Source: an uncultured Thiotrichaceae bacterium
GTDB taxonomy: Bacteria; Pseudomonadota; Gammaproteobacteria; Thiotrichales; Thiotrichaceae
DNA length: 41,535 nt
Direction: 5' to 3'
Assembly (NCBI GenBank): GCA_902727985.1
Contig: CACVAY010000030.1
Location: forward strand, 1 to 41,535
Below the pieces are notes generated by a model, which saw only the letters and a program-made list of their open reading frames with translations, was not told where the DNA came from and did no database searches. Shown in pieces: positions 15,062-23,451 of this stretch (its first letter is position 1; every line of letters begins with the position of its first letter). The translations under genes and the position numbers were made by a program.

Positions 15062-15991
15062 CTAGTTATCCATAAGATCTCGCTTCCAAGGTGGATTCGC
15101 GCCGGCTTGTTTGACTGTGTATCCCGCGATTTTTGAGCCATATTCAACAGCAGCTCGTAAAGTATATTTATCAAGCTCCTTGAGACCTTGTTTCGATAAC
15201 ACTCCGGATGCACGCAGACTTGAGAGAAAACCGGCATTGTAGGTATCTCCTGCACCAACCGTGTCAACCACTTTAACGGGAGTGGCAGGAACAATGACGT
15301 CCTCCGATCGCGTAATAGACCGAGAACCTTCGCTACCCATGGTGAGCGTTACAACGGAAGCACCTCCTTCTATCCAGTTATGGGCGACTTGCCCGAACCT
15401 TCTGCCTGGCTCCATCCAGTCCAGATCTTCCTCTGATACTTTAATGATGTCGCTCATGGCAATCATGCGGCGAAGCCGGTTTCGGTATGCTGATTCATTA
15501 GTAATGAATCCGGGGCGGATATTGGGATCAAGAGAAATCACTGCGATCCTGCTCATGCGACGCATCAGTTCTTCGAAAGTTGAACCACAGGGCTCCGAGA
15601 TCAGACTGATGGCACCAAAATGAAAGGTTTGAACACCCCCAGAAAGGTCGGGGATCGCCTCAGTAGAAAGCATACGTATCGCAGAGTTTTCATCAAGAAA
15701 ACTATATTTGGCAATACCTTCTTTCAGGGTGACAAATGCTAAAGTGGTGGGGTTTGGGCTACGTGCACAATAGGCTGTACTTACGCCAGAATCTTCGAGA
15801 TGGGAGATCAGCTCCTGTCCAAACATATCCGTGGACAGTCCTGAGAAAAAGCCAGTCTCCTCCCCTAACCTGCCCAATGCAATCGCGGTGTTATACAAAG
15901 CTCCCCCAGGGACGGGCAAATACGCTATCTTGCCATCCTCAAGCTGCTGGGGAAGCATATCCATTAAAGCCTCACCACAACAGATAATCAT
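15062..15991 (-). CDS. mtlZ: PfkB-family fructokinase of the polyol operon
   Basis: The 309-residue enzyme is a ribokinase/PfkB sugar kinase. The early GGALYNTAIALGRLG (about 29-43) is the PfkB signature 1 region with the sugar site. DTVGAGDTYNAGF (243-255) is signature 2, with the anion hole and catalytic Asp249. In mannitol/sorbitol operons of this layout the kinase phosphorylates the fructose made by the polyol dehydrogenase with ATP, feeding glycolysis or Entner-Doudoroff. It is the last gene of the operon and overlaps the mannitol dehydrogenase stop by four bases (ATGA), so it is translationally coupled. Substrate is inferred from context; other hexoses are possible. Confidence 0.85.
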   Translation of the reverse strand: MIICCGEALMDMLPQQLEDGKIAYLPVPGGALYNTAIALGRLGEETGFFSGLSTDMFGQELISHLEDSGVSTAYCARSPNPTTLAFVTLKEGIAKYSFLDENSAIRMLSTEAIPDLSGGVQTFHFGAISLISEPCGSTFEELMRRMSRIAVISLDPNIRPGFITNESAYRNRLRRMIAMSDIIKVSEEDLDWMEPGRRFGQVAHNWIEGGASVVTLTMGSEGSRSITRSEDVIVPATPVKVVDTVGAGDTYNAGFLSSLRASGVLSKQGLKELDKYTLRAAVEYGSKIAGYTVKQAGANPPWKRDLMDN

Positions 15992-17469
15992 GCTATAACC
16001 TTCTCATTGGTGTAATTCTTCAGCGTTGCTTTTGTGCCATGCTTCCACAATGAATCCAGAGCAATGGAAAACTCCTCAATGAGTTGTTCGTTACTGCCCA
16101 TGGGGCCAAATATATCGATCATGCCAAGAAAAGCCCCTGGCTCTGTCTTTGCCAGAAGTGCATTTTTCTGCAAACGCTCTGCATTTTCGTCATCAATACA
16201 CAAAGATTTTCCACTTTCATCGGTACCTGCGCAGTAGCGACACCATAAAGCCAGTTCTAACGCTAAACCGGGAACAGGCAATCCTTGCTCCAGACGATCC
16301 GACAAAGTTGGAAAAATAAATTTGGGCTGACGATTGGATCCGTCCTGGCATAGGCGAGGAATCGTGTCGCCAATCCCTGCATTAGAAAAACGCTCAAGGG
16401 TTTGCTTTAAATACTGGTGAAGATCAACACCAGGAACTGCTGACACGGTTGGAATGATCTCCTGCTTTTCCAGCTTTTCAACAAAAGCCCTGATCACAGG
16501 CGTTTCAATCGCCTCATGGGCATATTCAATACCGAGTAGCGCTGCAGCATAAGCCAGTGATGCATGCCCACCATTGAGGATGCGCAATTTCATCAGTTCG
16601 TATGGAGCGACGTCCTGCACAAACTCCACTCCGACTTTCTCAAGCGCGGGTCGACCTTGAGGGAAATTATCTTCAAGCACCCATTGGCGAAAAGGTTCGC
16701 AAACTACAACACTGGGATCTTCGATCCCAAACCTGTCAACCGCCATCTGCCGTTCACGGTCGCCCGTAGCTGGGGTGATGCAGTCAACCATACCATTCGG
16801 AAAAGCCACATTATCAGCAATCCAATCGGCAAACTCAGAATTCATCATGTTTGCCAGACCAATAACAGTACGCTTGGTAACCTCTCCATTATGGGGAAGG
16901 TTATCACAGGACATTATCGTAAAAGGCTGAATGTTTTGAGAAAAACGAATCTGCAACGCGGCAACAATCGCACCAAACACAGTTTTCGGTGTATCTGAAT
17001 TTTTAACATCAAATTGAATGTCTGGATGATCAGCATTGAACCCTCCCGTTTTCGGATCAACGAAATAACCACCTTCGGTCACCGTCATGGAGACGATACG
17101 AATTTCCGGCTTGCACAACGCTGCGATCAAACCCAGGTTTGAGACCTCGGCAAAATCGATCATTGCACCACAGACCCTAGCAGTATAGCCTTCTGGGTCT
17201 AGTTCAATAATCGTGCTTAACCAATCCTGGCACTTCAGTTGCTCCCGCTTTTCCGCATCATAGGGCATGATACCAGCCCCTACGATACCCCAATCATGAT
17301 CGTGGCTCTTGTTGAACAAACGTTCCAGATAGACAGCCTGATGTGCTCGATGGAAATTACCCACGCCGATATGAAGAATTCCGGGCGTTAAAGCCCTTCG
17401 GTCATAACTGGGTACAGCGACTGTTTCTGGCAGTTCATTAATATTTTTTTGACTGAGTCTTACCGTCAT
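15988..17469 (-). CDS. mtlK: mannitol 2-dehydrogenase (NAD-dependent polyol dehydrogenase)
   Basis: The 493-residue protein belongs to the long-chain mannitol dehydrogenase family (oxidation of D-mannitol, often also D-arabinitol or D-sorbitol, to the ketose with NAD). The nucleotide-binding start is GILHIGVGNFHRAHQ (about 30-44). The catalytic pattern Lys294, Asn299, His302 (KLRILNGGH) has the same spacing as Lys295, Asn300, His303 of the Pseudomonas fluorescens enzyme, and the length is the same. It acts in the cytoplasm on polyol imported by the ABC system upstream. It follows the smoS relic and overlaps the kinase gene. The start at 17469 places the initial TVRLSQKNI at the usual distance from the Rossmann motif. 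Confidence 0.95.
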   Translation of the reverse strand: MTVRLSQKNINELPETVAVPSYDRRALTPGILHIGVGNFHRAHQAVYLERLFNKSHDHDWGIVGAGIMPYDAEKREQLKCQDWLSTIIELDPEGYTARVCGAMIDFAEVSNLGLIAALCKPEIRIVSMTVTEGGYFVDPKTGGFNADHPDIQFDVKNSDTPKTVFGAIVAALQIRFSQNIQPFTIMSCDNLPHNGEVTKRTVIGLANMMNSEFADWIADNVAFPNGMVDCITPATGDRERQMAVDRFGIEDPSVVVCEPFRQWVLEDNFPQGRPALEKVGVEFVQDVAPYELMKLRILNGGHASLAYAAALLGIEYAHEAIETPVIRAFVEKLEKQEIIPTVSAVPGVDLHQYLKQTLERFSNAGIGDTIPRLCQDGSNRQPKFIFPTLSDRLEQGLPVPGLALELALWCRYCAGTDESGKSLCIDDENAERLQKNALLAKTEPGAFLGMIDIFGPMGSNEQLIEEFSIALDSLWKHGTKATLKNYTNEKVIA

Positions 17470-17471
17470 AA

Positions 17472-17600
17472 TTAGTTCATCCAGTTTCTGCCATCAACGT
17501 TATAGATTTGTGAGACGACAAGCTTACTTTCTAGACACCCAACCTTAGCAATCCCACGCACAGCACCTGCAATCAGTGCAGACTTATTTTTTAATCGCAT
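17472..17600 (-). pseudogene. smoS: internally deleted remnant of sorbitol dehydrogenase smoS
   Basis: Between the ATPase and mannitol dehydrogenase genes an intact 42-codon frame begins [17 protein letters not shown] and ends VSQIYNVDGRNWMN before TAA. The first part is the N-terminus of SmoS-type short-chain sorbitol dehydrogenases (MRLxxKxALITGxxRGIG, the NAD-binding Rossmann start). The last part is their C-terminus (VAQTYNVDGGxWMS). About 215 central residues, including the Ser-Tyr-Lys catalytic residues, are missing without breaking the frame. The position matches smoS in the Rhodobacter sphaeroides operon (smoEFGK-smoS-mtlK-mtlZ). An ATG at 17603 overlapping the ATPase stop is an alternative start. 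No enzyme activity is possible. Confidence 0.85.
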
Positions 17601-18601
17601 CATTTAATTGCCAGCCCGTTTTCGTCAAACCGATAGATATTTTCAGGCTCTGCCGAGAGATAAACAACATCACCATGATGAAACTCAGCATTGCCCACCG
17701 TCCGAACTGTAAATTGCTCTCCCCCCTCCAGAGTGACGTAGAGGAAAGTATCAGACCCTAGGTGTTCTGCTACACCAACAACGCCTTTCCATGGGCCACT
17801 TTCACGGGAAAAACGTAAATGCTCCGGACGAACCCCAATGGTATGTGCTTGATATTTGCTTGCTGCTTCGCCATCGATAAAATTCATTTTTGGTGAACCG
17901 ATAAAACTCGCCACAAACTTGTTGGCAGGCTGGCGGTAAAGTTCGAGTGGCGAACCAACCTGTTCAATAACTCCCGCTCTGAGAACCACAATCTTGTCAG
18001 CCATCGTCATGGCTTCAACCTGATCATGGGTAACATAAACCATGGTGGTTTTCAGGTTCTGATGCAGCTCTGAAATTTCCAGACGCATATTGACACGAAG
18101 CGCCGCATCCAGATTTGATAGCGGCTCATCAAACAAGAAAGCCTTTGGCTCCCTCACAATCGCACGACCTATAGCGACACGTTGACGCTGCCCACCCGAT
18201 AACTGTCCAGGTCGTCGATCAATGTAGCTCGCCAAGTTGAGGACTTCTGCGGCTTTATTGACTTTACGATCAATCTCGGCCTGATCCAATTTCGCCATCT
18301 TCAGCGGAAATGCAATATTCTTGCGCACCGACATATGCGGATACAAGGCGTAAGATTGAAACACCATGGCCAGACCGCGTCTGGCTGGGCGAATTTCTGT
18401 TGCGTCCTGACCATCGATTGAAATGGTTCCGGATGTAACATCTTCCAATCCTGCAATTAAGCGAAGCAACGTAGATTTGCCACAACCCGAAGGGCCGACA
18501 AAAACCACAAATTCTCCTTCGTTAATATCCAAGTTAAGCGGTGGAATAACCTCGACGGTTCCAAAGCTTTTTGAGACGTTTTCTAGTTTTATACTTCCCA
18601 T
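17600..18601 (-). CDS. smoK: polyol ABC transporter ATP-binding subunit (SmoK/MtlK type)
   Basis: The 333-residue protein is a MalK/UgpC-type ATPase. Walker A is GPSGCGKST (36-44), the signature LSGGQ is at 134-138, and Walker B AFLFDEP is at 154-160, followed by a His switch in [10 protein letters not shown]. The C-terminal third (from about residue 235) is the regulatory TOBE/OB domain ([10 protein letters not shown]). It should power import of mannitol or sorbitol through the two permeases encoded upstream. The stop overlaps the first codon of the smoS remnant. The spacing to the preceding permease gene is 9 bases. Confidence 0.93.
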   Translation of the reverse strand: MGSIKLENVSKSFGTVEVIPPLNLDINEGEFVVFVGPSGCGKSTLLRLIAGLEDVTSGTISIDGQDATEIRPARRGLAMVFQSYALYPHMSVRKNIAFPLKMAKLDQAEIDRKVNKAAEVLNLASYIDRRPGQLSGGQRQRVAIGRAIVREPKAFLFDEPLSNLDAALRVNMRLEISELHQNLKTTMVYVTHDQVEAMTMADKIVVLRAGVIEQVGSPLELYRQPANKFVASFIGSPKMNFIDGEAASKYQAHTIGVRPEHLRFSRESGPWKGVVGVAEHLGSDTFLYVTLEGGEQFTVRTVGNAEFHHGDVVYLSAEPENIYRFDENGLAIK

Positions 18602-18610
18602 AATCTGCTC

Positions 18611-19441
18611 CTATTTCACAGCGCCAAAGGTGAGACCGCGTACTAATTGTTTTTGACTGAACCAACCCATGATAAGAATGGGCGCAATGGCCATGGTCGA
18701 AGCGGCAGAGAGTTTTGCGTAAAAAAGTCCTTCTGGACTGGAGTAACTGGCTATAAATGCAGTAAGTGGTGCAGCTTTTGCAGCTGTGAGACTCAACGTC
18801 CAAAACGCCTCATTCCAGGCCAGAATAATATTTAAAAGCATCGTCGAGGCAATGCCAGGTAACGCCATCGGTGTAAGAACGTGAATGATCTCAGACCATA
18901 ACGTAGCCCCATCCATACGGGCTGCTTCTAATATCTCACCCGGAATTTCCTTAAAGTAGGTATAGAGCATCCAGACGATAATCGGCAGATTGATCAAGGT
19001 GAGTACGATTACCAGACCTGTCAGCGTATCCAACAACCCCGTATCCCGAAAAATCAAGAAGATGGGGATAAGCACACCAACCGGAGGAAGCATCTTGGTA
19101 GATAACATCCACATGAGTATATTTTTGGTGTTCTTGGCCGGCACGAATGCCATGGCCCAGGCAGCAGGGATCGCGATCAATAAACCCAGCACAGTGGAAC
19201 CTAGAGAAATAACGACTGAATTCCAGAAATGTCGAAAGTAATTCGAACGCTCCTGAACCTCTGTGTAATTTTCCAGAGTCCAGTCAAAGCTGAGAAACAG
19301 GGGGGGTGATGCAATAGCATCAGCCTCTGTTTTAAAACTGGTCAGAATAGTCCAGAGGATGGGGAAAAAAATCAGCAATCCCACACTCCAGGCCAATAAG
19401 GTCATTAGCAGTTTTCGGTAATCTGTTTTATTGCTTAACAT
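18611..19441 (-). CDS. smoG: polyol ABC transporter permease (SmoG/MtlG type)
   Basis: The 276-residue protein is a MalG-like inner-membrane permease with about six membrane helices. The cytoplasmic coupling loop EAARMDGATLWSEIIHVLTPMALPG (the EAA motif, residues about 180-204) contacts the ATPase. It starts with a hydrophobic helix (LLMTLLAWSVGLLIFFPIL). It follows the second permease gene by two bases and precedes the ATPase gene by nine, so all are in one transcript. Confidence 0.93.
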   Translation of the reverse strand: MLSNKTDYRKLLMTLLAWSVGLLIFFPILWTILTSFKTEADAIASPPLFLSFDWTLENYTEVQERSNYFRHFWNSVVISLGSTVLGLLIAIPAAWAMAFVPAKNTKNILMWMLSTKMLPPVGVLIPIFLIFRDTGLLDTLTGLVIVLTLINLPIIVWMLYTYFKEIPGEILEAARMDGATLWSEIIHVLTPMALPGIASTMLLNIILAWNEAFWTLSLTAAKAAPLTAFIASYSSPEGLFYAKLSAASTMAIAPILIMGWFSQKQLVRGLTFGAVK

Positions 19442-19443
19442 GC

Positions 19444-20316
19444 TCAGGTCTCCAGGTTTTTACCGATCATGCGCATCAAAAAGAACGCTACGATGTTTGC
19501 AAGAATGACGGCAACAATGCCCCCCGCTGATCCACCACCCACATCGAACTGTAGTAGCGACTGGGCATAAACCAGATAAGTAATATTGGTCGATGCGTAA
19601 CCCGGCCCGCCATTGGTCGTCACCAGAATCTCTGCGAAGATTGACAGCAGGAAGATGGTTTGAATCAAGATAACAACGGTAATCGCTCGAGACATGTGGG
19701 GTAGCGTGATATGAAAGAAGCGGTTGAACTTGCGGGCACCATCCATCTTTGCAGCTTCTAACTGCTCCTGATCGAGTGATTGCAATGCTGTAAGCATGAT
19801 CAGGGTGGCAAAAGGAAGCCATTGCCAGGCAACGATCATAATGATCGAAAACAGCGGAGCATGTGCGAAGAAGTCAAAAGGTGCGAATCCCAGAGCTTTA
19901 GCTGCATGAGCAAATAAGCCATTTACCGGATTCATAAACATATTCTTCCAGACCAAGGCAGATACCGTTGGCATAACGAAGAAAGGTGCTATCACCAGAA
20001 TTCGTACAATACCTTGTCCCCACATCGGCTGATCGAGCAAAAGTGCCAGACCAATACCACCGACAATTGTAATGAGCAAAACCCCACCAACGAGTAGTAG
20101 TGTGTTCCCCAGCGCGGCGAAGAACGCTGGATCAGTGAGGAAATATTCATAATTGGTAAAACCAATCCATTCCTCCATTCCTGGTGATAACAAATTGTAA
20201 TTGAGGAAAGAGAAATAGATAGTCATCGACAGCGGTATGATCATCCAGCCGAGCAGTAGAAGCACTGCTGGTGAAATCATGAACCGTGCAGCAACACGTG
20301 AATGATCAGTAGCCAT
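19444..20316 (-). CDS. smoF: polyol ABC transporter permease (SmoF/MtlF type)
   Basis: The 290-residue protein is the MalF-like partner permease. It has about six membrane helices beginning at FMISPAVLLLLGWMIIPLSM and an EAA coupling loop EAAKMDGARKFNRFFHITLP (about residues 188-207). With the SmoG-type partner it forms the membrane channel of a binding-protein-dependent polyol importer. The ribosome binding site AAGGAG lies about nine bases before the ATG. A stem-loop stands between it and the binding-protein gene upstream. Confidence 0.93.
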   Translation of the reverse strand: MATDHSRVAARFMISPAVLLLLGWMIIPLSMTIYFSFLNYNLLSPGMEEWIGFTNYEYFLTDPAFFAALGNTLLLVGGVLLITIVGGIGLALLLDQPMWGQGIVRILVIAPFFVMPTVSALVWKNMFMNPVNGLFAHAAKALGFAPFDFFAHAPLFSIIMIVAWQWLPFATLIMLTALQSLDQEQLEAAKMDGARKFNRFFHITLPHMSRAITVVILIQTIFLLSIFAEILVTTNGGPGYASTNITYLVYAQSLLQFDVGGGSAGGIVAVILANIVAFFLMRMIGKNLET

Positions 20317-20371
20317 GATGAAGCTCCTTGCAATAAAAAAGTGGGGGTAATTATCTGCCTGCCCTCGAGAA

Positions 20372-20396
20372 GGAGCGCTACCTTGATAGTCGCTCC
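20372..20396 (-). promoter_or_regulatory. intergenic stem-loop between binding-protein and permease genes
   Basis: GGAGCGCTA (20372-20380) and TAGTCGCTCC (20387-20396) form a hairpin with one bulged base. It is not followed by a T-run on the minus strand. Such hairpins after the binding-protein gene of ABC sugar operons commonly stabilise the upstream mRNA or partially terminate, giving more binding protein than permease. Role here inferred. Confidence 0.55.
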
Positions 20397-20409
20397 GAGG
20401 AGGGTAAAA

Positions 20410-21723
20410 CTACTTGATATAACCTGCTTTTTTCATCGCACGCTCAGTAATTCTCTGTGCATTCGTCAATGCCTGATCAACAGTACTATTACCGGCAAGA
20501 GCTGCTGAGAACTGTTGCCCCACTGTTGTCGCAATCCCCTGAAATTCAGGTATAGCAACAAACTGAACACCAACATAAGGAACGGGGTCGACGGTTGGTT
20601 TAGTAGGATCAGCAATATTGATGCTGTCGAGCGTCATTTTTGCGAAAGGAACTTTTGCATACTCGGGATTTGCGTAAAGTGAAGCTCGAGTACCTGGAGG
20701 AACATTCGCCCAACCTTCTTTAGAGGCGACAAGCTCCAGATATTCTTTAGATGTTGCCCAAGCAACAAACTTCTTTGCACTTTCAGACTTTTCGGTGCCA
20801 GCAGGAATAGCTAAGCTCCAAGCCCAAAGCCAGTTACCACGCTTACCAAGACCAGCATCAGGCGCTAAAGAAAAACCTACTTTATCAGCAACCTGGCTAT
20901 CTTTCGGGTTAGTAACAAATGAAGCTGCAACGGTGGCATCAATCCACATACCGCATTTACCAGACTGGAATAAAGCAAGGTTCTCATTAAAACCGTTTGA
21001 AGATGCGCCAGGAGGGCCTGTCTCATTCATCAGATCAACATAGAAACTAAGCGTTTTCTTCCAGGCTGCACTGTCAAACTGCGGTTTCCAGTCCATATCG
21101 AACCACTTCGCACCAAAGGAATTAGCTGTCGCAGTAAGGAATGCCATATTCTCGCCCCAGCCAGCCTTGCCACGTAAGCAGATACCATAGGTTTCGTTCT
21201 TCTTGTCGGTCATGGCACGCGCTGCTTTGGCAATGAAGTCCCAAGTAGGCGCTTCAGGCATTTCCAAACCAGCCTTTTCCATTAAATCCTTGCGATACAT
21301 AACCATTGAGCTTTCGCCATAAAAAGGTGCCGCATACAACTTGTCATCAACCGTCAAACCACCACGTATAGCGGGAAGAATATCATCAACATCGTATGAT
21401 TCTGGTAAGTCATTAAGTGGCACCAGCCATCCTTTCTTCCCCCAAATTGGTACTTCATAAGTACCGATAGTCATCACATCATACTGACCACCTTTGGTGG
21501 CCACATCGGTGGTGACGCGCTGGCGAAGTATATTCTCTTCCAGAGTTACCCACTCAAGTTCTATTCCAGGATGTTTAGCGGCGAAATCATCAGTCAACTT
21601 TTGCATACGAACCATATCGCCGTTATTAACTGTCGCAATAGTGAGTTTGTCTGCAACTGCAGAAGTTGTGAACATGGAAGCTATAACCGTTGCACTTGCA
21701 ATGGCACGGGTAAGATATTTCAT
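20410..21723 (-). CDS. smoE: periplasmic mannitol/sorbitol-binding protein (SmoE/MtlE type)
   Basis: The 437-residue protein starts with a typical signal peptide (MKYLTRAIASATVIASMFTT, likely cleaved after SAVA near residue 24). It continues as a family-1 extracellular solute-binding protein (TIATVNNGDMVRMQKLTDDF). The conserved blocks GGQYDVMTIGTYEVP and GKAGWGENMAF are those of the mannitol/sorbitol-binding SmoE/MtlE branch. It captures polyol in the periplasm for the SmoF/G/K complex. A strong TAGGAGGA ribosome binding site precedes the ATG. It is the first structural gene after the regulator, separated by a 328-base gap (21724-22051) that holds the likely operon promoter and operator. Confidence 0.92.
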   Translation of the reverse strand: MKYLTRAIASATVIASMFTTSAVADKLTIATVNNGDMVRMQKLTDDFAAKHPGIELEWVTLEENILRQRVTTDVATKGGQYDVMTIGTYEVPIWGKKGWLVPLNDLPESYDVDDILPAIRGGLTVDDKLYAAPFYGESSMVMYRKDLMEKAGLEMPEAPTWDFIAKAARAMTDKKNETYGICLRGKAGWGENMAFLTATANSFGAKWFDMDWKPQFDSAAWKKTLSFYVDLMNETGPPGASSNGFNENLALFQSGKCGMWIDATVAASFVTNPKDSQVADKVGFSLAPDAGLGKRGNWLWAWSLAIPAGTEKSESAKKFVAWATSKEYLELVASKEGWANVPPGTRASLYANPEYAKVPFAKMTLDSINIADPTKPTVDPVPYVGVQFVAIPEFQGIATTVGQQFSAALAGNSTVDQALTNAQRITERAMKKAGYIK

Positions 21724-21773
21724 TGTTTCCTCCTAACTCGAAATATTTATTATCGAATAATTGCAACAACACT

Positions 21774-21785
21774 GGGCAATTGCCC
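21774..21785. promoter_or_regulatory. candidate operator palindrome GGGCAATTGCCC upstream of smoE
   Basis: A perfect 12-base palindrome lies about 50 bases before the smoE start. Just upstream on the minus strand is TTGACA (21817-21812), with a weak TGAAGA at 17-base spacing (21794-21789), which would place the palindrome over the transcription start. This is a plausible site for the SorC-type regulator encoded next door. The remainder of 21818-22051 shows no gene. Confidence 0.45.
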
Positions 21786-22051
21786 ATATCTTCACACCAA
21801 GACTTGCTTTATGTCAATAAAAATAATTAAACAGACTATGGAACAGAATAAAAAAAGCAGGCTCAAAAAGACAACTCTGGACACACAGAAGCCTTAGAAA
21901 AAACTTCCTTAAGCTACTGTTGCATTTATATAATAGTCTATCTAACCAGCTTCGTGGTTTGGCATTGATCTACGCGAAAAACCGAATCAAATTTAATTCA
22001 GCCGGAGTGGAAGGTCATCGAAAAAGTGGTATGAAAGAAAATGAACGTTCA

Positions 22052-23005
22052 TCAGGTGATCAGTGCTTTTGCTGTGGCTTCGTCAGTAATCAGTCCACTA
22101 ATCCATTGACCGGCAAGTGCACCTCGGATGGCTTGTAGTTTGTTATTGCCACGCGCAACACCAATGACAGGGTAGCTGGGAGGCTGACTGAGTGGCACAC
22201 TTGCCACTCGGGAATTTGTTAGCCCATCAATGAGCACACCATCTTTGTCAAAGGCCCAGCCAACAATCTCACCAACAGCTCCGGCAGAAATCAATCCATT
22301 CAACTCTTTTTGGGTAATAAAACCATCAGTCAACAAGGGGGGAGAATCATTGATTTCACCAATACCTATGAATGCAATATCGGCAGACTGTGCCAATTCA
22401 ATATTGCTCTGAATCGGCTTTTGCGCACAGATAATATCGCGCTCCTTGCTGGATGTAGCTACGACGGGAACCGCCATCGGATGATGGGGTGCTTTGATAA
22501 TGTCGCCAATGCGCATAATAACATCGTTGAAACTGGCTGAACCATCAGGTGCTAGAGTGCCAACTAGAGAAACCACTTTGTGCTGAGGGCAATTCATAGG
22601 GGGTAGCTTTTTTACGGCTTCACGAATCTCACGACCTGTACCGAGCGCCATCACAATTGAAGACTCAGTCTTAAAATACCGTTCCATGCGTGTAGCGGCA
22701 ACCTCAGCAATGCCCAATGCAGGATCTTCTGAGGTTGGATCGGATAATGTCACCTTACAAAAACTCAAGCCATATTGATCTTTTATTTGCTGGGCTAGCT
22801 CCATGCAACTTGCAACAGGATGATCCAACCTGAACTTGATCAGGTTTTCCTGCATAGCGAGGGAAATAAGACGCTGTACGGATTGACGAGAAATACACAT
22901 TTTTTTTGCAATCTCATCCTGACTATTCCGTGCAACATAGTAGAGCCAAGCAGCACGTGCCGCATCATCAAGACGCATTCGTTTTTTTTCATCACGCTTT
23001 GCCAT
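22052..23005 (-). CDS. SorC/DeoR-family sugar-sensing transcriptional regulator
   Basis: The 317-residue protein has an N-terminal helix-turn-helix (about 27-50: NSQDEIAKKMCISRQSVQRLISLA). A SorC-type sugar-phosphate-binding domain follows (from about residue 60), with IVMALGTGREIREAVKKLP, VVSLVGTLAPDG and a late GEIVGWAFDKDG segment. Proteins of this family are tetrameric regulators released or activated by phosphorylated sugars. It stands upstream of the polyol operon on the same strand, as in the Rhodobacter smo locus, and most likely controls it and the divergent porin gene. Its inducer is unknown; a polyol or fructose phosphate is the obvious guess. Confidence 0.88.
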   Translation of the reverse strand: MAKRDEKKRMRLDDAARAAWLYYVARNSQDEIAKKMCISRQSVQRLISLAMQENLIKFRLDHPVASCMELAQQIKDQYGLSFCKVTLSDPTSEDPALGIAEVAATRMERYFKTESSIVMALGTGREIREAVKKLPPMNCPQHKVVSLVGTLAPDGSASFNDVIMRIGDIIKAPHHPMAVPVVATSSKERDIICAQKPIQSNIELAQSADIAFIGIGEINDSPPLLTDGFITQKELNGLISAGAVGEIVGWAFDKDGVLIDGLTNSRVASVPLSQPPSYPVIGVARGNNKLQAIRGALAGQWISGLITDEATAKALIT

Positions 23006-23069
23006 ACATTTCCAACCTAAATAATCCCAATCAACCGCGAACTATACTATCAGATGCTTACATAGGATA

Positions 23070-23084
23070 GTTTCAAAACGAAAC
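23070..23084. promoter_or_regulatory. inverted repeat GTTTC-N5-GAAAC upstream of the regulator gene
   Basis: GTTTCAAAACGAAAC is an inverted repeat with a 5-base spacer, 65 bases before the regulator start. It could be an autoregulatory operator. I found no convincing promoter hexamers around it. Confidence 0.3.
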
Positions 23085-23099
23085 CAATTCGTAGCTACT

Positions 23100-23109
23100 C
23101 CCCCCCCCC
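23100..23109. repeat. homopolymeric C tract of about ten bases
   Basis: A run of about ten C (G on the regulator's coding strand) lies about 95 bases upstream of the SorC-type gene in the 23006-23451 divergent intergenic region. Long homopolymers of this kind can vary in length by slippage. The rest of this intergenic region holds no gene, only the repeats listed separately. Confidence 0.6.
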
Positions 23110-23329
23110 TTACAAAAGATATTCATCTACGAAATGCTTAAAATATAATCTACTCGTCTCATCATTCAGATGAGAGCAGGTCAAGATCACACATTTTTTA
23201 GCATTAAAATAAAAACAAATAAAAACCATACTTATTATTTACTTATAGTTATTTTAATTTCCCTGTCAAAGATTATCTCATACCCCAAGATGGTTTTTGC
23301 CTCCCCCTCATACTTGACTTTTATCACCT

Positions 23330-23370
23330 TTAGTGAGTAAATGCCCCTGTGCTGGGCGTTTGCTCACTAA
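23330..23370. promoter_or_regulatory. 17-base-arm inverted repeat upstream of the porin gene
   Basis: TTAGTGAGTAAATGCCC (23330-23346) and GGGCGTTTGCTCACTAA (23354-23370) pair over 15 of 17 positions around a 7-base loop. No T-run follows on either strand, so it is unlikely to be a terminator. A TTGACT lies just upstream (about 23313-23318), and a -10 at normal spacing would fall in the left arm, which suits an operator or a structured leader of the porin mRNA. Confidence 0.55.
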
Positions 23371-23451
23371 TGAGAAAGCCTACATATCATGACGCAGTAA
23401 TTGCTGTGAAACATGATTTCTAATGCTTGTACCGATGGAGGAGTCTTAAGC

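Noticed and set aside
23413-23451. Upstream ATG start for the LamB-type porin
   Set aside because: It adds 13 residues before the signal peptide, and the GGAGGAG site lies directly before the ATG at 23452.
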